From Rubrivivax sp. (GTDB taxonomy: Bacteria; Pseudomonadota; Gammaproteobacteria; Burkholderiales; Burkholderiaceae), in assembly GCA_004211235.1 (NCBI GenBank), contig SEEY01000045.1:1-14891 (forward strand): a stretch of DNA of 14,891 nt, written 5' to 3'. Positions 1 through 7,134 of this stretch are shown here, one piece after another. The translations under genes and the position numbers were made by a program. How positions within the stretch are numbered: the first letter of the stretch is position 1; each line of letters opens with the position of its first letter. The notes beneath the pieces are model-generated. The model did not search any database. It had not been told where the DNA came from and saw nothing but the letters and a program-made list of their open reading frames with translations.

Positions 1-632
1 GCGCCGACGACGGCGTGGTCGGTGCGGTGGTTGGCGTTCTCGGTGGCCACGTACGGGCGGTCGATGCGGGCGTTCGCCTCCACCATGGTCGCCGCATAGC
101 CTCGCACGCTCTGCAGCAGCACCGGCATGCCGACGTGCAGGAACAGGCCGAAGCTGTGCGCCAGATCAGGCGACAGGCCCGGCAGTTCGCGGGCAATCGC
201 GGCCATCGCGATGGCGCGCTTGGCACTGCGCTCCCAGAAGCGCGCCAGCTGGGGCGAATTGACGGGAATCGCGTGCTGCACCAGAAAGCCGGTCATCACG
301 GCCACGCTCTCGCGCAGGCCGATGCGCGTCATGGCCTGGCCGACGGTGGTGCAGGGCAGGCCCACGGGCTTGAACAGCGGCCCGTTGGCGATGCGCAGCA
401 GCGTGGCGGCCATGGCCACGTCGCTGGAGGCGATGCGGGCGACGAGGTTGAGATCGGGCTCCGGCTGGCCCATCGCCTGCTGCAGCTGGGCCAGCAGCTC
501 GGGGCAGGGCGGGATCTGGATGTGCTGCAGCGGCCCACGGCGGCGCGACTGGTCGAGGTCGTCGCGGATCTGCTGGCTGCGCGTGCCAGGAACGGCGCTG
601 CCGTGGGAAGGTGCCGGGTTCTGCATGGCCAT
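1..632 (-). CDS. HDOD-domain protein (3' end outside window)
   Basis: The reverse strand reads about 210 codons without a stop from an ATG at 632 (MAMQNPAPSHGS...) and runs off the left edge, so the C-terminus is missing. Residues from about 40 onward (IPPCPELLAQLQQAM, then IASSDVAMAATLLRIANGPLF) match the start of an HDOD domain, an HD-like fold without the metal-binding HD pair that is found in bacterial signalling proteins. The Phe-Trp-Glu-Arg-Ser segment and following helices continue the domain. The start is supported by AAGGA six bases upstream (complement of 636-641). A downstream GGDEF, EAL or other output domain could lie beyond the edge. It is divergent from lapG. The target process is unknown; regulation of motility or c-di-GMP signalling is only a family-level guess. 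Confidence 0.85.
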   Translation of the reverse strand, partial: MAMQNPAPSHGSAVPGTRSQQIRDDLDQSRRRGPLQHIQIPPCPELLAQLQQAMGQPEPDLNLVARIASSDVAMAATLLRIANGPLFKPVGLPCTTVGQAMTRIGLRESVAVMTGFLVQHAIPVNSPQLARFWERSAKRAIAMAAIARELPGLSPDLAHSFGLFLHVGMPVLLQSVRGYAATMVEANARIDRPYVATENANHRTDHAVVG

Positions 633-720
633 CAGGTTCCTTGCGCGTTGGTCTCCGGCCGCGAGGCTGGTCGAGGTGTCCGGGCTCCTGCGCGTCATGA
701 GTTCACGCGCAAGGGACCAT
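633..720 (-). promoter_or_regulatory. HDOD gene leader with alternative hairpins
   Basis: On the minus strand a TAAGAT hexamer (731 to 726) could be a -10 box, placing the transcript start near 720. The leader then starts with CCTTGCGCGT (714 to 705). This can pair over 10 bases with ACGCGCAAGG (648 to 639), which contains the Shine-Dalgarno, or over 7 bases with the nearer ACGCGCA (695 to 689) across a 9-nt loop. The two pairings exclude each other. No good -35 was seen. The repeats are plain in the sequence; the regulatory role is inference. Confidence 0.35.
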
Positions 721-792
721 CAAAAATCTTAGAGGTCGCGGGGCGGCATTTCGCGCGGGTACAGTGAATTCAATCGCTGCCCGCCGTCAATC

Positions 793-1467
793 TTGCCGCC
801 TTCGCCCGCCTGTTTCGCCCTGCCGACCCGGCTGAGCCGGTGGTGGCTGGCCGCACTGGTCGTGCTGCCGCTGCTGGCCGCGGCGGCCTACGACGCGAGC
901 CGCGTGCTGGAGGCGGCAGCCCGGCGCGGCCCGCGCGTGGCCGAGCAGGCGCAGGCGCTGGTGCAGCTGATTGAGCGCAGCGGCACGGTCGAGGAGCTCC
1001 AGCGCCTCAAGGACATCAACGACTTCTTCAACCGGCGCCTGGCCTTCCGGGAAGACGCCGTCACCTGGGGCCTGCCCGACTACTGGGCCTCGCCGCTGGA
1101 GAGCCTGGACAAGCGCGCCGGCGACTGCGAGGACTACGCCATCGCCAAGTACTTCAGCCTCGCCGCCACCGGCGTGCCGACCGCCCGGCTGCGCATGGTC
1201 TACGTGCGGGCCCGGCTGCAGGGCCAGTCGCTGGCCCACATGGTGCTGGCCTACCATGCCGAGCCGGGCGCCGAGCCGCTGATCCTGGACAACCTGCGCC
1301 CCGAGGTGCTGCCCGCGTCGCAGCGCCCCGACCTGACGCCAGTGTTCAGCTTCAACACCGAGGGCCTGTGGCAGGGCGTGGGGCAGGTGGAGGCGGGCGA
1401 TCCGCTGGCGCGGCTGTCGCTGTGGCGCGAGCTCGTGGCCAAGGCGAGGGCGGAGGGATTTCTATGA
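793..1467 (+). CDS. lapG: LapG-type periplasmic cysteine protease
   Basis: This is a 224-residue bacterial transglutaminase-like cysteine protease. LapG cleaves the N-terminal retention region of giant LapA-type adhesins in the periplasm and so releases cells from surfaces; LapD holds it back when c-di-GMP is high. Residues 15-36 form a hydrophobic export or anchor segment. The triad is visible: Cys112 in GDCEDYAIAKY, His149 in LAHMVLA and Asp166 in ILDNL. The 37- and 17-residue spacings equal those of Pseudomonas LapG (Cys135, His172, Asp189). Acidic residues flank the Cys (D111, E113), as in the LapG calcium site. The start is uncertain: TTG at 793 is the first usable start after an in-frame TAG at 730-732, has no clear Shine-Dalgarno, and no ATG is available. 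lapD begins 10 bases after the stop, so the two are co-transcribed. Confidence 0.9.
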   Translation: MPPSPACFALPTRLSRWWLAALVVLPLLAAAAYDASRVLEAAARRGPRVAEQAQALVQLIERSGTVEELQRLKDINDFFNRRLAFREDAVTWGLPDYWASPLESLDKRAGDCEDYAIAKYFSLAATGVPTARLRMVYVRARLQGQSLAHMVLAYHAEPGAEPLILDNLRPEVLPASQRPDLTPVFSFNTEGLWQGVGQVEAGDPLARLSLWRELVAKARAEGFL

Positions 1468-1472
1468 GGAAG
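1466..1472 (+). promoter_or_regulatory. lapD ribosome binding site
   Basis: GAGGAAG lies 5 bases before the ATG at 1478 and overlaps the lapG stop codon (1465-1467). It favours this start over the second ATG at 1487 and suggests that lapD translation is coupled to lapG. Confidence 0.7.
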
Positions 1473-1477
1473 ACGAC

Positions 1478-2665
1478 ATGTCCTTGATGCGTCAGATCGC
1501 CTGGCTGGTGCTCGCCGTCGTGCTGGCCGCGCTGGTGGGGGCCGTCGGCCTGTCGACGCTGTCGCTGCGTCAGCTGATGCAGACGCAGCTGGAGCTGAAG
1601 AACGCCGACAACGCGCAGTCGCTGGCGCTGGCGCTGTCCCAGCAGCAGGGCGATGCCGAGCTCATCAAGCTGCTGGTGTCGGCGCAGTTCGACACCGGTG
1701 CCTATGAATTCGTGCGCTGGCGCGGCGCCAAGGGCGAGCTCTTGTTCGAGCGCGCCGGCGCCGCCGCTCAGGGGCGGTCGCCGGCCTGGTTTCGCGACCT
1801 CGTGGCCATCGACGCGCGGCCCGGCGTGGCGCAGCTGTCCAACGGCTGGAATGCCATCGGCTCGGTCGAGCTGAAGAGCCAGTCCAGCTACGCGCACGAC
1901 GCGTTGTGGCTGGCCTCGCGCCGGCTGCTGGCCTGGCTGCTGGTCGTCGGCATCGTCGCGGCGGTGGCGGCTTCGGCCGGCCTGCGGCGCATCCGCCGGC
2001 CGCTGGACGCCGCCGTGGCCCAGGCCGAGGGCGTGCTGGCCGGCAGCTACCGTCAGCTCACCGAGCCGCGCGTGCCGGAGCTGCAGCGGCTCACTCGGGC
2101 GATGAACGCGATGGTGCAGCGCGTGCGCGAGCTGTTCGAGGCGCAGGCCGGGCAGCTGCTCGTGCTGCGCGAGCAGGTGCACCACGACGCGCTCACCGGC
2201 GTGTCCACACGCAAGCATTTCCTGGCCGAGCTGGACGCCGCGCTGCAGCGCGACGACGGCCCCGCCGTGGCCGGCCTCGTCCTGCTGCGCCTGCGTGATC
2301 TCGCCGGCCTGAACGCGCGCCTGGGCCATGCCGCGGTGGACGACGTGCTGCTGACGGTGGTGGCGGCGCTCCAGGCCTATCCCGAGTCCGTGCCCGGCTG
2401 CCGCGTGGGCCGGCTCAATGGCGGCGACTTCGCGCTGTGGCTGCCGGCCGAAGGCGTGGCCGCCGAGTCGGCCCAGGCGCTGGCCGACGCGCTGCGCGCC
2501 AGCTTGCCGGCCTTCGGCGCCGGCGTTCAGGTGGCCCTGGGCGCGGTGGAGCTGCCGCGCGAGCGGCCGGGCAGCGTCTGGCTCGGCGAGGCCGACGCCG
2601 CGTTGGCGCGTGCCGAGCATCTGGGCGAATTGCGCGGCAGCTCCACCGCGCCCAGGGCCACCTGA
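1478..2665 (+). CDS. lapD: LapD N-terminal part (periplasmic, HAMP, degenerate GGDEF), truncated
   Basis: LapD is an inner-membrane c-di-GMP receptor that sequesters LapG through its periplasmic domain. This frame gives 395 residues: a membrane segment at about 5-27, a LapD/MoxY-type periplasmic domain at about 28-145, a second membrane segment at about 147-165, and a HAMP linker (RRIRRPLDAAVAQAEG) to about 220. A GGDEF domain follows, starting at HHDALTGVSTRKHF (about 234) and carrying the degenerate motif RLNGGDF (about 311-317), as expected for a receptor without cyclase activity. The frame ends with TGA at 2663-2665, inside the right arm of an inverted repeat, after about 12 residues encoded by that arm. 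Intact LapD proteins are about 640-650 residues and carry an EAL domain, whose C-terminal part lies downstream in another frame. As written this is a truncated product unable to bind c-di-GMP. Confidence 0.85.
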   Translation: MSLMRQIAWLVLAVVLAALVGAVGLSTLSLRQLMQTQLELKNADNAQSLALALSQQQGDAELIKLLVSAQFDTGAYEFVRWRGAKGELLFERAGAAAQGRSPAWFRDLVAIDARPGVAQLSNGWNAIGSVELKSQSSYAHDALWLASRRLLAWLLVVGIVAAVAASAGLRRIRRPLDAAVAQAEGVLAGSYRQLTEPRVPELQRLTRAMNAMVQRVRELFEAQAGQLLVLREQVHHDALTGVSTRKHFLAELDAALQRDDGPAVAGLVLLRLRDLAGLNARLGHAAVDDVLLTVVAALQAYPESVPGCRVGRLNGGDFALWLPAEGVAAESAQALADALRASLPAFGAGVQVALGAVELPRERPGSVWLGEADAALARAEHLGELRGSSTAPRAT

Positions 2666-2669
2666 ACGC
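2523..2669. repeat. 38-bp perfect inverted repeat inside lapD
   Basis: Bases 2523-2560 and 2632-2669 are exact reverse complements over 38 bp, with a 71-nt spacer (2561-2631); pairing ends at 2522/2670 and 2561/2631. The left arm encodes normal GGDEF sequence (VQVALGAVELP). The right arm is therefore a copy of it in inverted orientation, placed where the GGDEF-EAL linker and first part of the EAL domain should be. It introduces the lapD stop codon. No transposase, target duplication or terminal repeat features were seen. Confidence 0.95.
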
Positions 2670-3210
2670 GGTGCGGGCGCGCATGACCGCCCAGGTGGAC
2701 CTGTTCGCCGTTGGCCTGGCGTTGCAGGCCATCGCGGCCGATGGCCGTGCGCGCTGCATCAACGTGGCGCCGGTGTCGCTGGCCGATACCAGCTTCCTGC
2801 CGCAGTTGCGCGAGCTGCTCGCGCAGGCGCCCCAGGCCGCGCGTGCCTTGCTGCTCGACCTGGCCGAGGCCGCGGCGACCGATCATTTCGAGCGTCTGCT
2901 GGAGCTGGGCCGGCAGCTGCGGCCGCTGGGCGTGAAGCTCGGCCTGGAGCATGCCGGCGCCGGCCTCGCCCAGGTGGAGCGGCTCTACCAGGCCGGGCTG
3001 GACTACGTGAAGCTGGATGCGTCCGTCCTGCTGGGCGTGGCCGGGGAGGCGGGGCGCGCGGCGTTCGTGCGCGGCATGGTCATCATGCTGCGCAGCCTGG
3101 CGCTGAAGGTCTATGGCGAGGGCGTCGTCGACGGGATGGATGCGCAGGCCTTGTGGGACTGCGAGCTGGATGGGTTGACGGGGCCGTGGGTGACGGCGGC
3201 GCTGCGCTGA
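2670..3210 (+). pseudogene. lapD: LapD EAL-domain remnant, out of frame and lacking its beginning
   Basis: This frame continues as a degenerate EAL domain from VRARMTAQVDL to the TGA ending at 3210. Recognisable blocks are CINVAPVSLADTSF (the Asn-containing strand), LLLDLAEAA, LGLEHAGAG (at the place of the DDFGTG motif), LDYVKLD (D-x-x-K-x-D) and KVYGEGVVD (at the place of AEGVE). The front of the domain, including the strand that carries the EAL/EVL motif, is missing: roughly 70-80 residues by comparison with LapD architecture. The frame differs from that of the upstream lapD part. An ATG at 2683 could start a 175-residue product, but it would lack the EAL-motif strand and has no clear ribosome binding site. 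I read it as the 3' part of a rearranged lapD rather than a separate gene. Confidence 0.8.
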
Positions 3211-3234
3211 CGGGCCAACACAGCGGAGTCCGCA

Positions 3235-3272
3235 GCGGCAGGGCCGCCATCTGCCGCGGGTGACGATTCACC
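3235..3272 (+). other. Two small hairpins after lapD
   Basis: GCGGCAG (3235-3241) pairs with CTGCCGC (3251-3257) across 9 nt, and GGTGA (3259-3263) pairs with TCACC (3268-3272) across 4 nt. There is no T-tract, so a terminator role is weak. The 137-nt gap from 3211 to 3347 shows nothing else I can name. Confidence 0.3.
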
Positions 3273-3347
3273 GGCCATGCACCAGGCCGTGGCATCGGCG
3301 GTCCGATAGAGTGCGGCCGCAATCCTCACTCTTGTCCTGGAATCCCG

Positions 3348-4289
3348 ATGCGCCTCGTCCTCGCGACCCTTGTTTCACTCACCCTGTGGCTGCCGTCCGC
3401 GCGTGCCGAGGAAGCCGGCTGCCCGCCCACCGCGCAGCCGCCCACGGCCGAGCAGATGCAGGCGGCGCAGGCGGCGGCGAAGGACCGCGGCGCGCTGTGG
3501 CAGTTGCGCAAGGACGGTCGCGTGTCCTACCTGTACGGCACCGTGCATGTCGGCAAGCTGGACTGGGCTTTTCCCGGGCCGCAGCTGCAGGCGGCGATGC
3601 GGGCGACGGAGGTGCTGGCCGTGGAGATCAATCCTCTCGAGCCTGGCTTCATGGCTGACGTCCAGACGGCGCAGGCGAAGGCCGCCAAGCTCGAACTGAC
3701 GAGCGCCGAACAGGCCCGCCTGGACGCCCAGGCCGACGCGGCGTGCCTGCCGCGCCCGGCGCTGGCTGCGCTTCACCCCGTGATGCAGGCCATCACCTAC
3801 GTCTCTCTGGCGGGCCGCCGCGACGGTCTCGATCCGGCCTTCGGCCAGGACATGGTGCTGCTCGGCGGCGCCCAGGCGCTCAAGCGGCCGGTCGTGGCGC
3901 TGGAGTCGGTGGCGAGCCAGATGGCGGTGCTGCTGCCGGCCGATCCGGCCGCGGCCCGCGAACTGCTCAACCAGACGCTGGACAGCCTGCAGCGTCAGGA
4001 AAGCCGCTTGTCGCTGAAACGCATCGGTCAGGCCTGGGAGGTGGGCGACCTCGATGTCATCGGCTCACCCGCCAAGCTGTGTGATTGCGTGCCGACCGCC
4101 CAGGAAATGCAGTTGATGCGCCGCCTCAACGATGACCGCAACCCGACCCTGGCCGACCGCATTGCCGAGGAGCATGCGAAGGGCAAGCCGTTGCTGGCGG
4201 CCGTGGGCACGCTGCACATGACCGGCCCCCAGGCCTTGCCGCGCCTGCTTCAGGAGCGTGGCTTCGAGGTGGAGCGCGTGAAGTACTGA
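3348..4289 (+). CDS. TraB/GumN family secreted protein
   Basis: The 313-residue product begins with a signal peptide (residues 1-20, cleavage likely at ARA/EE). The TraB/GumN fold is shown by YLYGTVHVGK (GTVH at 64-67) near the start, the central LESVASQ, NPTLADRI, and VGTLHMTG near the end (His at about 290). These histidine-bearing GxxH elements are the signature of this putative metal-dependent hydrolase clan, related to TIKI-type proteases; the bacterial function is mostly unknown. Extra cysteines, including a CDC triplet, suit an exported, disulfide-bearing protein. The ATG at 3348 directly precedes the signal peptide and the upstream Shine-Dalgarno is weak. It is 137 bases after lapD and convergent with the TonB receptor gene, with 13 bases between the stop codons. 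Confidence 0.85.
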   Translation: MRLVLATLVSLTLWLPSARAEEAGCPPTAQPPTAEQMQAAQAAAKDRGALWQLRKDGRVSYLYGTVHVGKLDWAFPGPQLQAAMRATEVLAVEINPLEPGFMADVQTAQAKAAKLELTSAEQARLDAQADAACLPRPALAALHPVMQAITYVSLAGRRDGLDPAFGQDMVLLGGAQALKRPVVALESVASQMAVLLPADPAAARELLNQTLDSLQRQESRLSLKRIGQAWEVGDLDVIGSPAKLCDCVPTAQEMQLMRRLNDDRNPTLADRIAEEHAKGKPLLAAVGTLHMTGPQALPRLLQERGFEVERVKY

Positions 4290-4302
4290 AGCGACTGCCG
4301 CC

Positions 4303-6579
4303 TCAGATCTTCATCTCCCACCGCAGCTGCCACTGCGTGTAGCTCGGCCCGCCGCTGTTGCTGGTGATCAGCTGATCGCCGGTGTTGATCACGCTGCCGG
4401 TGAAGTAGTCCAGCGGCGTCATGTTGCTGGCCGACAGCCGCAGCGACTGCTCCGGCGTGAAGTTCCACAGCGCGAAGGCATCGGTCACCGCCTTGCGGCT
4501 CGTCGTCACTTCCGTCAGCACGCTCTGCTGGATGGTCGACTGCGGCGTCCAGTTCAATGACGCGCCGATGGACAGTGGCAGCGAACGCAACCGGTAATCG
4601 AAGCCCAGGTTGGCCGTCGCCTTGGGCTGCGCATCCAGCCGGTTGTTCGGGCCCGGGATGCCCTCCACCTTCGACGTGAAGAAGCTCAGGTTGCTGCGCA
4701 CGTTGACGGGCAAGGCGCCGTCGAAGTATTCGTCCAGCCGGAACTTCGCCTCCAGCTCCACGCCCGAGGTCGTCGCCTTGCCGATGTTGCGCGGCCGCGA
4801 GACCCAGCGGGGCGTGGCGGCCCAGGGCACGGTCTCCAGGTCGGTCACGTTGCGCATCAGGTTGGTGATGCGCCGCGTGAAGAAGTTGACGCTCAGCAGG
4901 CCGCCCTTGCTGAGGTATTTCTCGTAGCCGATCTCCATGCCCGTGGCCAGTTCGGGCCTGAGGTCGGGGTTGCCGGCGCGGTCCGGCGTGTTGGCCTGGT
5001 GGGGCACCTGGCTGTTGATGCTGGGGCGGGCGATCAGGTCCTGCACCTGCGGGCTGCGGTAGCTGCGCGTCAGGCTCGCGCGGATGTTCTCGCGGCCGCT
5101 GGCGTCGAGCTTGTAGCGCGCATGGGCGAGCGGCGTGAAGACGCTGGACTTGTTGCTCACCGCGTAGCTGGCGGCACTGCTCTCCGTCTTGATGCCTTCC
5201 CAGCGCAGGCCGGCGTAGAAGTCCCACTGCTTGCCGACGTTCCACTCGTCCTGCGCATAGGCCGCGAAGCGGGTCGTGGACGCATCCAGGTCGTCGCCGA
5301 AGTCGCCCAGGCCGGCCTGCGGCGAGCCGTTGACGAGCGTGATGCGGGTCTGGTTCTGGGTGTTGCCCTCACCCTCGGCGCCGAACACCAGGCTGTGGTC
5401 GTTGTCCAGGCTGCGCGACAGCTTGGCCACGAGGTTCCAGTTGCGGCCGCGGCTGTCGGTCGTGTCTTCCTGCGTGCGGTTGATGAGGCCCGTCTCGGAG
5501 CGCAGGCTGTGGCTGTCGCCGCTGACCCGGCCCGCGCCGCCGCGCAGCTCGATGCGCGTGTCGCTGCTCGGCCGCGTCATCCACTGCACGTTCAGCCGCG
5601 CCATGGAGAAGCGGTTGTCGCCCTGCGTGTCGGCGCGGTCGTAGGTGTCGTTGGTGCGCAGGATCGTCGAGCTGTTCTCGGACTTGCTCGTGACGATGAA
5701 GGGCTGGATGGCCAGGCTGTCCGTCGCGCTGAGCTTGAGCTGCACGCGGCCCGTGAGGTTGAGACCCTGCCGCGTGTCTTCGCTGCGGCCGCGGGTGGTC
5801 TGCAGCAGCTCGTTGCCGGTGGCGATCGTGCGCGTCGTCGTTTCGCTGAAGAGGTCGTCGACGCGCTCGCCGCGCTGGGCGTTGACGGTGAGGTTGTAGG
5901 CATGCCCGTCGCCGAAGCCATCGTTGCGGCTCCAGCTGATGTTGGGGTTGAGCTTGCCGCGCTCGATGCCCACGCCAGCGCGGAACTCGTTGAGCTTCTT
6001 CTTCAGCGCCTCGCGCAGCACCACGTTGATGGTGCCGGCCATGGCGCGCGTGCCGTACTCCGCAGTGGGCGCGCGCAGCACCTCGATGCGCTCGACCTGC
6101 TCGGGGGGCAGCTGGTCCAGCGAGAAGCCGGGCGGCATGCGCTCGCCGTTGACGAGGATCTGCGTGTAGCCGCCGCCCATGCCGCGCATGCGCACGTCGC
6201 CGCCGCGGCCCGGGCGGCCGCCGGTCGTCACGCCGGGCAGGCGCTTGAGCACCTCGCCGACGGTGGAGTCGCCGAACTTCTCGATCTCCTCGCGGGTGAT
6301 GACGATCTTGCTGGCCGTGGAGGCCCGGCGGATGGACTCGTCGCTGGCCGTGCCGCTGATCTCGACGCGCTTGAGCTGTTCGGACGACTTCGGGTCCGCA
6401 GGCCGCTGCGTGGGCCGGGCGGGCGCGGAAGCCGCGGCCTCCGGCGGTGTGGCAGGCGTCTGTGCCGATGCGGGGACGGCAAGGGCGCCGCAGGCCATCA
6501 GGGCCGCAGCGGCAGGCAGGCGCCGATGCAGGCGGGCGGGGAAGCGGAGGTGACGGGGCATAGCACGCCAGCTTGCCAT
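4303..6579 (-). CDS. TonB-dependent outer membrane receptor
   Basis: The product is 758 residues from the first ATG (MASWRAMPRHL), or 752 from the ATG at 6561, which gives a more ordinary signal peptide; neither has a strong Shine-Dalgarno. Residues up to about 40 are a signal peptide (VPASAQ). A Pro/Ala-rich stretch follows, then a possible TonB box (VEISG, 72-76) and a plug domain (about 85-200: ITREEIEKFGDSTVGEVL, LPGVTTGG, VRMRGMGGGYTQILVNGE, VERIEVLRAPTAEYG, MAGTINVVL). The rest is a long beta-barrel with RSYRSPQVQDL and NPDLRPE motifs typical of siderophore- or haem-type receptors. The last residue is Ile rather than the common Phe or Trp. The ligand cannot be read from sequence. It is the last gene of the operon with the exported truncated haemoglobin and DUF3034 protein, which makes haem, iron or another metal-bound ligand plausible. 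Confidence 0.92.
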   Translation of the reverse strand: MASWRAMPRHLRFPARLHRRLPAAAALMACGALAVPASAQTPATPPEAAASAPARPTQRPADPKSSEQLKRVEISGTASDESIRRASTASKIVITREEIEKFGDSTVGEVLKRLPGVTTGGRPGRGGDVRMRGMGGGYTQILVNGERMPPGFSLDQLPPEQVERIEVLRAPTAEYGTRAMAGTINVVLREALKKKLNEFRAGVGIERGKLNPNISWSRNDGFGDGHAYNLTVNAQRGERVDDLFSETTTRTIATGNELLQTTRGRSEDTRQGLNLTGRVQLKLSATDSLAIQPFIVTSKSENSSTILRTNDTYDRADTQGDNRFSMARLNVQWMTRPSSDTRIELRGGAGRVSGDSHSLRSETGLINRTQEDTTDSRGRNWNLVAKLSRSLDNDHSLVFGAEGEGNTQNQTRITLVNGSPQAGLGDFGDDLDASTTRFAAYAQDEWNVGKQWDFYAGLRWEGIKTESSAASYAVSNKSSVFTPLAHARYKLDASGRENIRASLTRSYRSPQVQDLIARPSINSQVPHQANTPDRAGNPDLRPELATGMEIGYEKYLSKGGLLSVNFFTRRITNLMRNVTDLETVPWAATPRWVSRPRNIGKATTSGVELEAKFRLDEYFDGALPVNVRSNLSFFTSKVEGIPGPNNRLDAQPKATANLGFDYRLRSLPLSIGASLNWTPQSTIQQSVLTEVTTSRKAVTDAFALWNFTPEQSLRLSASNMTPLDYFTGSVINTGDQLITSNSGGPSYTQWQLRWEMKI

Positions 6580-6624
6580 GCGTGCCCGCCGGCCTTGTGG
6601 CCCGCCGGTGAACGAAAGAATTCT

Positions 6625-7122
6625 TTACCGGCGCTGCTGCGTTTCGCTCACGTCGGTGACGATCTCGCGGTGCATCGGTGCCAACCGGGCCAGCATGCGG
6701 TTCTGCGCGGAGAAGGGAATGCCCTTGGCGTCCATCGCCTGCTGCAGGATCTCCACCAGCGCATTGAAGTCGCGCCGTCCGATGCCCAGCTCGTCGTGCA
6801 CGAGCTTCATCGGCGCACCGGTGTACTTGCAGGGGCCGCCGGACTCCTGGCAGAGCTGGTCGGTGAGCTGCTCCAGCAGGTTGTTGCGGTTGGCATCCTT
6901 GAAGAACGGCGCCGTGCGCGGGTCTGTGAACAGCCGGGGGACGAAGTCGTCCATCACGGCGCGGATGCCGGCCTTGCCGCCCCAGGCCTGGTAGAGGCTG
7001 TCGTCGGCATGCGCGGGGAAAGCGCTGCCGGCGAGCAGCAGGGAGGCCAGGGCAAGCGGGGCAAGTGGGGCAACACGGCGGGCAAGACGGGCAACACGGG
7101 AAAGGCGGGCGAGGGCGCGCAT
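6625..7122 (-). CDS. Exported group 1 truncated haemoglobin
   Basis: The 165-residue product has an Arg-rich n-region and hydrophobic signal peptide (residues 1-39, PAHA/DD), then a 2-on-2 globin domain (AWGGKAGIRAVMDDFVPRLF, DPRTAPFF, ESGGPCKYTG, MKLVHDELGI, DFNALVEILQQAM). The proximal haem ligand is His109 in MKLVHDELGI. The B10 position, often Tyr in NO- or O2-handling truncated globins, appears to be Val61 after Phe60. Cys91 and Cys98 could form a disulfide outside the cytoplasm. The role (O2, NO or haem handling) is not established. The start was chosen at the ATG at 7122 because AAGGAG lies six bases upstream; a TTG at 7137 in the same frame lies upstream of that site and overlaps the previous gene's stop. 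It is the middle gene of the operon. Confidence 0.88.
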   Translation of the reverse strand: MRALARLSRVARLARRVAPLAPLALASLLLAGSAFPAHADDSLYQAWGGKAGIRAVMDDFVPRLFTDPRTAPFFKDANRNNLLEQLTDQLCQESGGPCKYTGAPMKLVHDELGIGRRDFNALVEILQQAMDAKGIPFSAQNRMLARLAPMHREIVTDVSETQQRR

Positions 7123-7128
7123 GGCGGT

Positions 7129-7134
7129 CTCCTT
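7129..7134 (-). promoter_or_regulatory. Ribosome binding site of the truncated globin
   Basis: The reverse strand reads AAGGAG, spaced six bases from the ATG at 7122. It shares base 7134 with the TGA stop of the DUF3034 gene, so the two are probably translationally coupled. This decides the globin start. Confidence 0.85.

Noticed and set aside
15..767. Plus-strand open frames over the HDOD gene.
   Set aside because: The minus strand gives the HDOD domain with a good ribosome site; the plus-strand translations are low-complexity.
1352..2620. A 422-codon minus-strand open frame opposite lapG and lapD.
   Set aside because: It is rich in His, Gln and Arg with no domain and lies opposite well-supported LapG and LapD coding sequence.
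2560..2690. Programmed frameshift joining the two lapD parts.
   Set aside because: A slip could not restore the roughly 70-80 missing EAL residues, and the junction coincides exactly with the inverted-repeat arm.
3235..3272. Rho-independent terminator after lapD.
   Set aside because: Stems are short and no T-run follows; noted only as hairpins.
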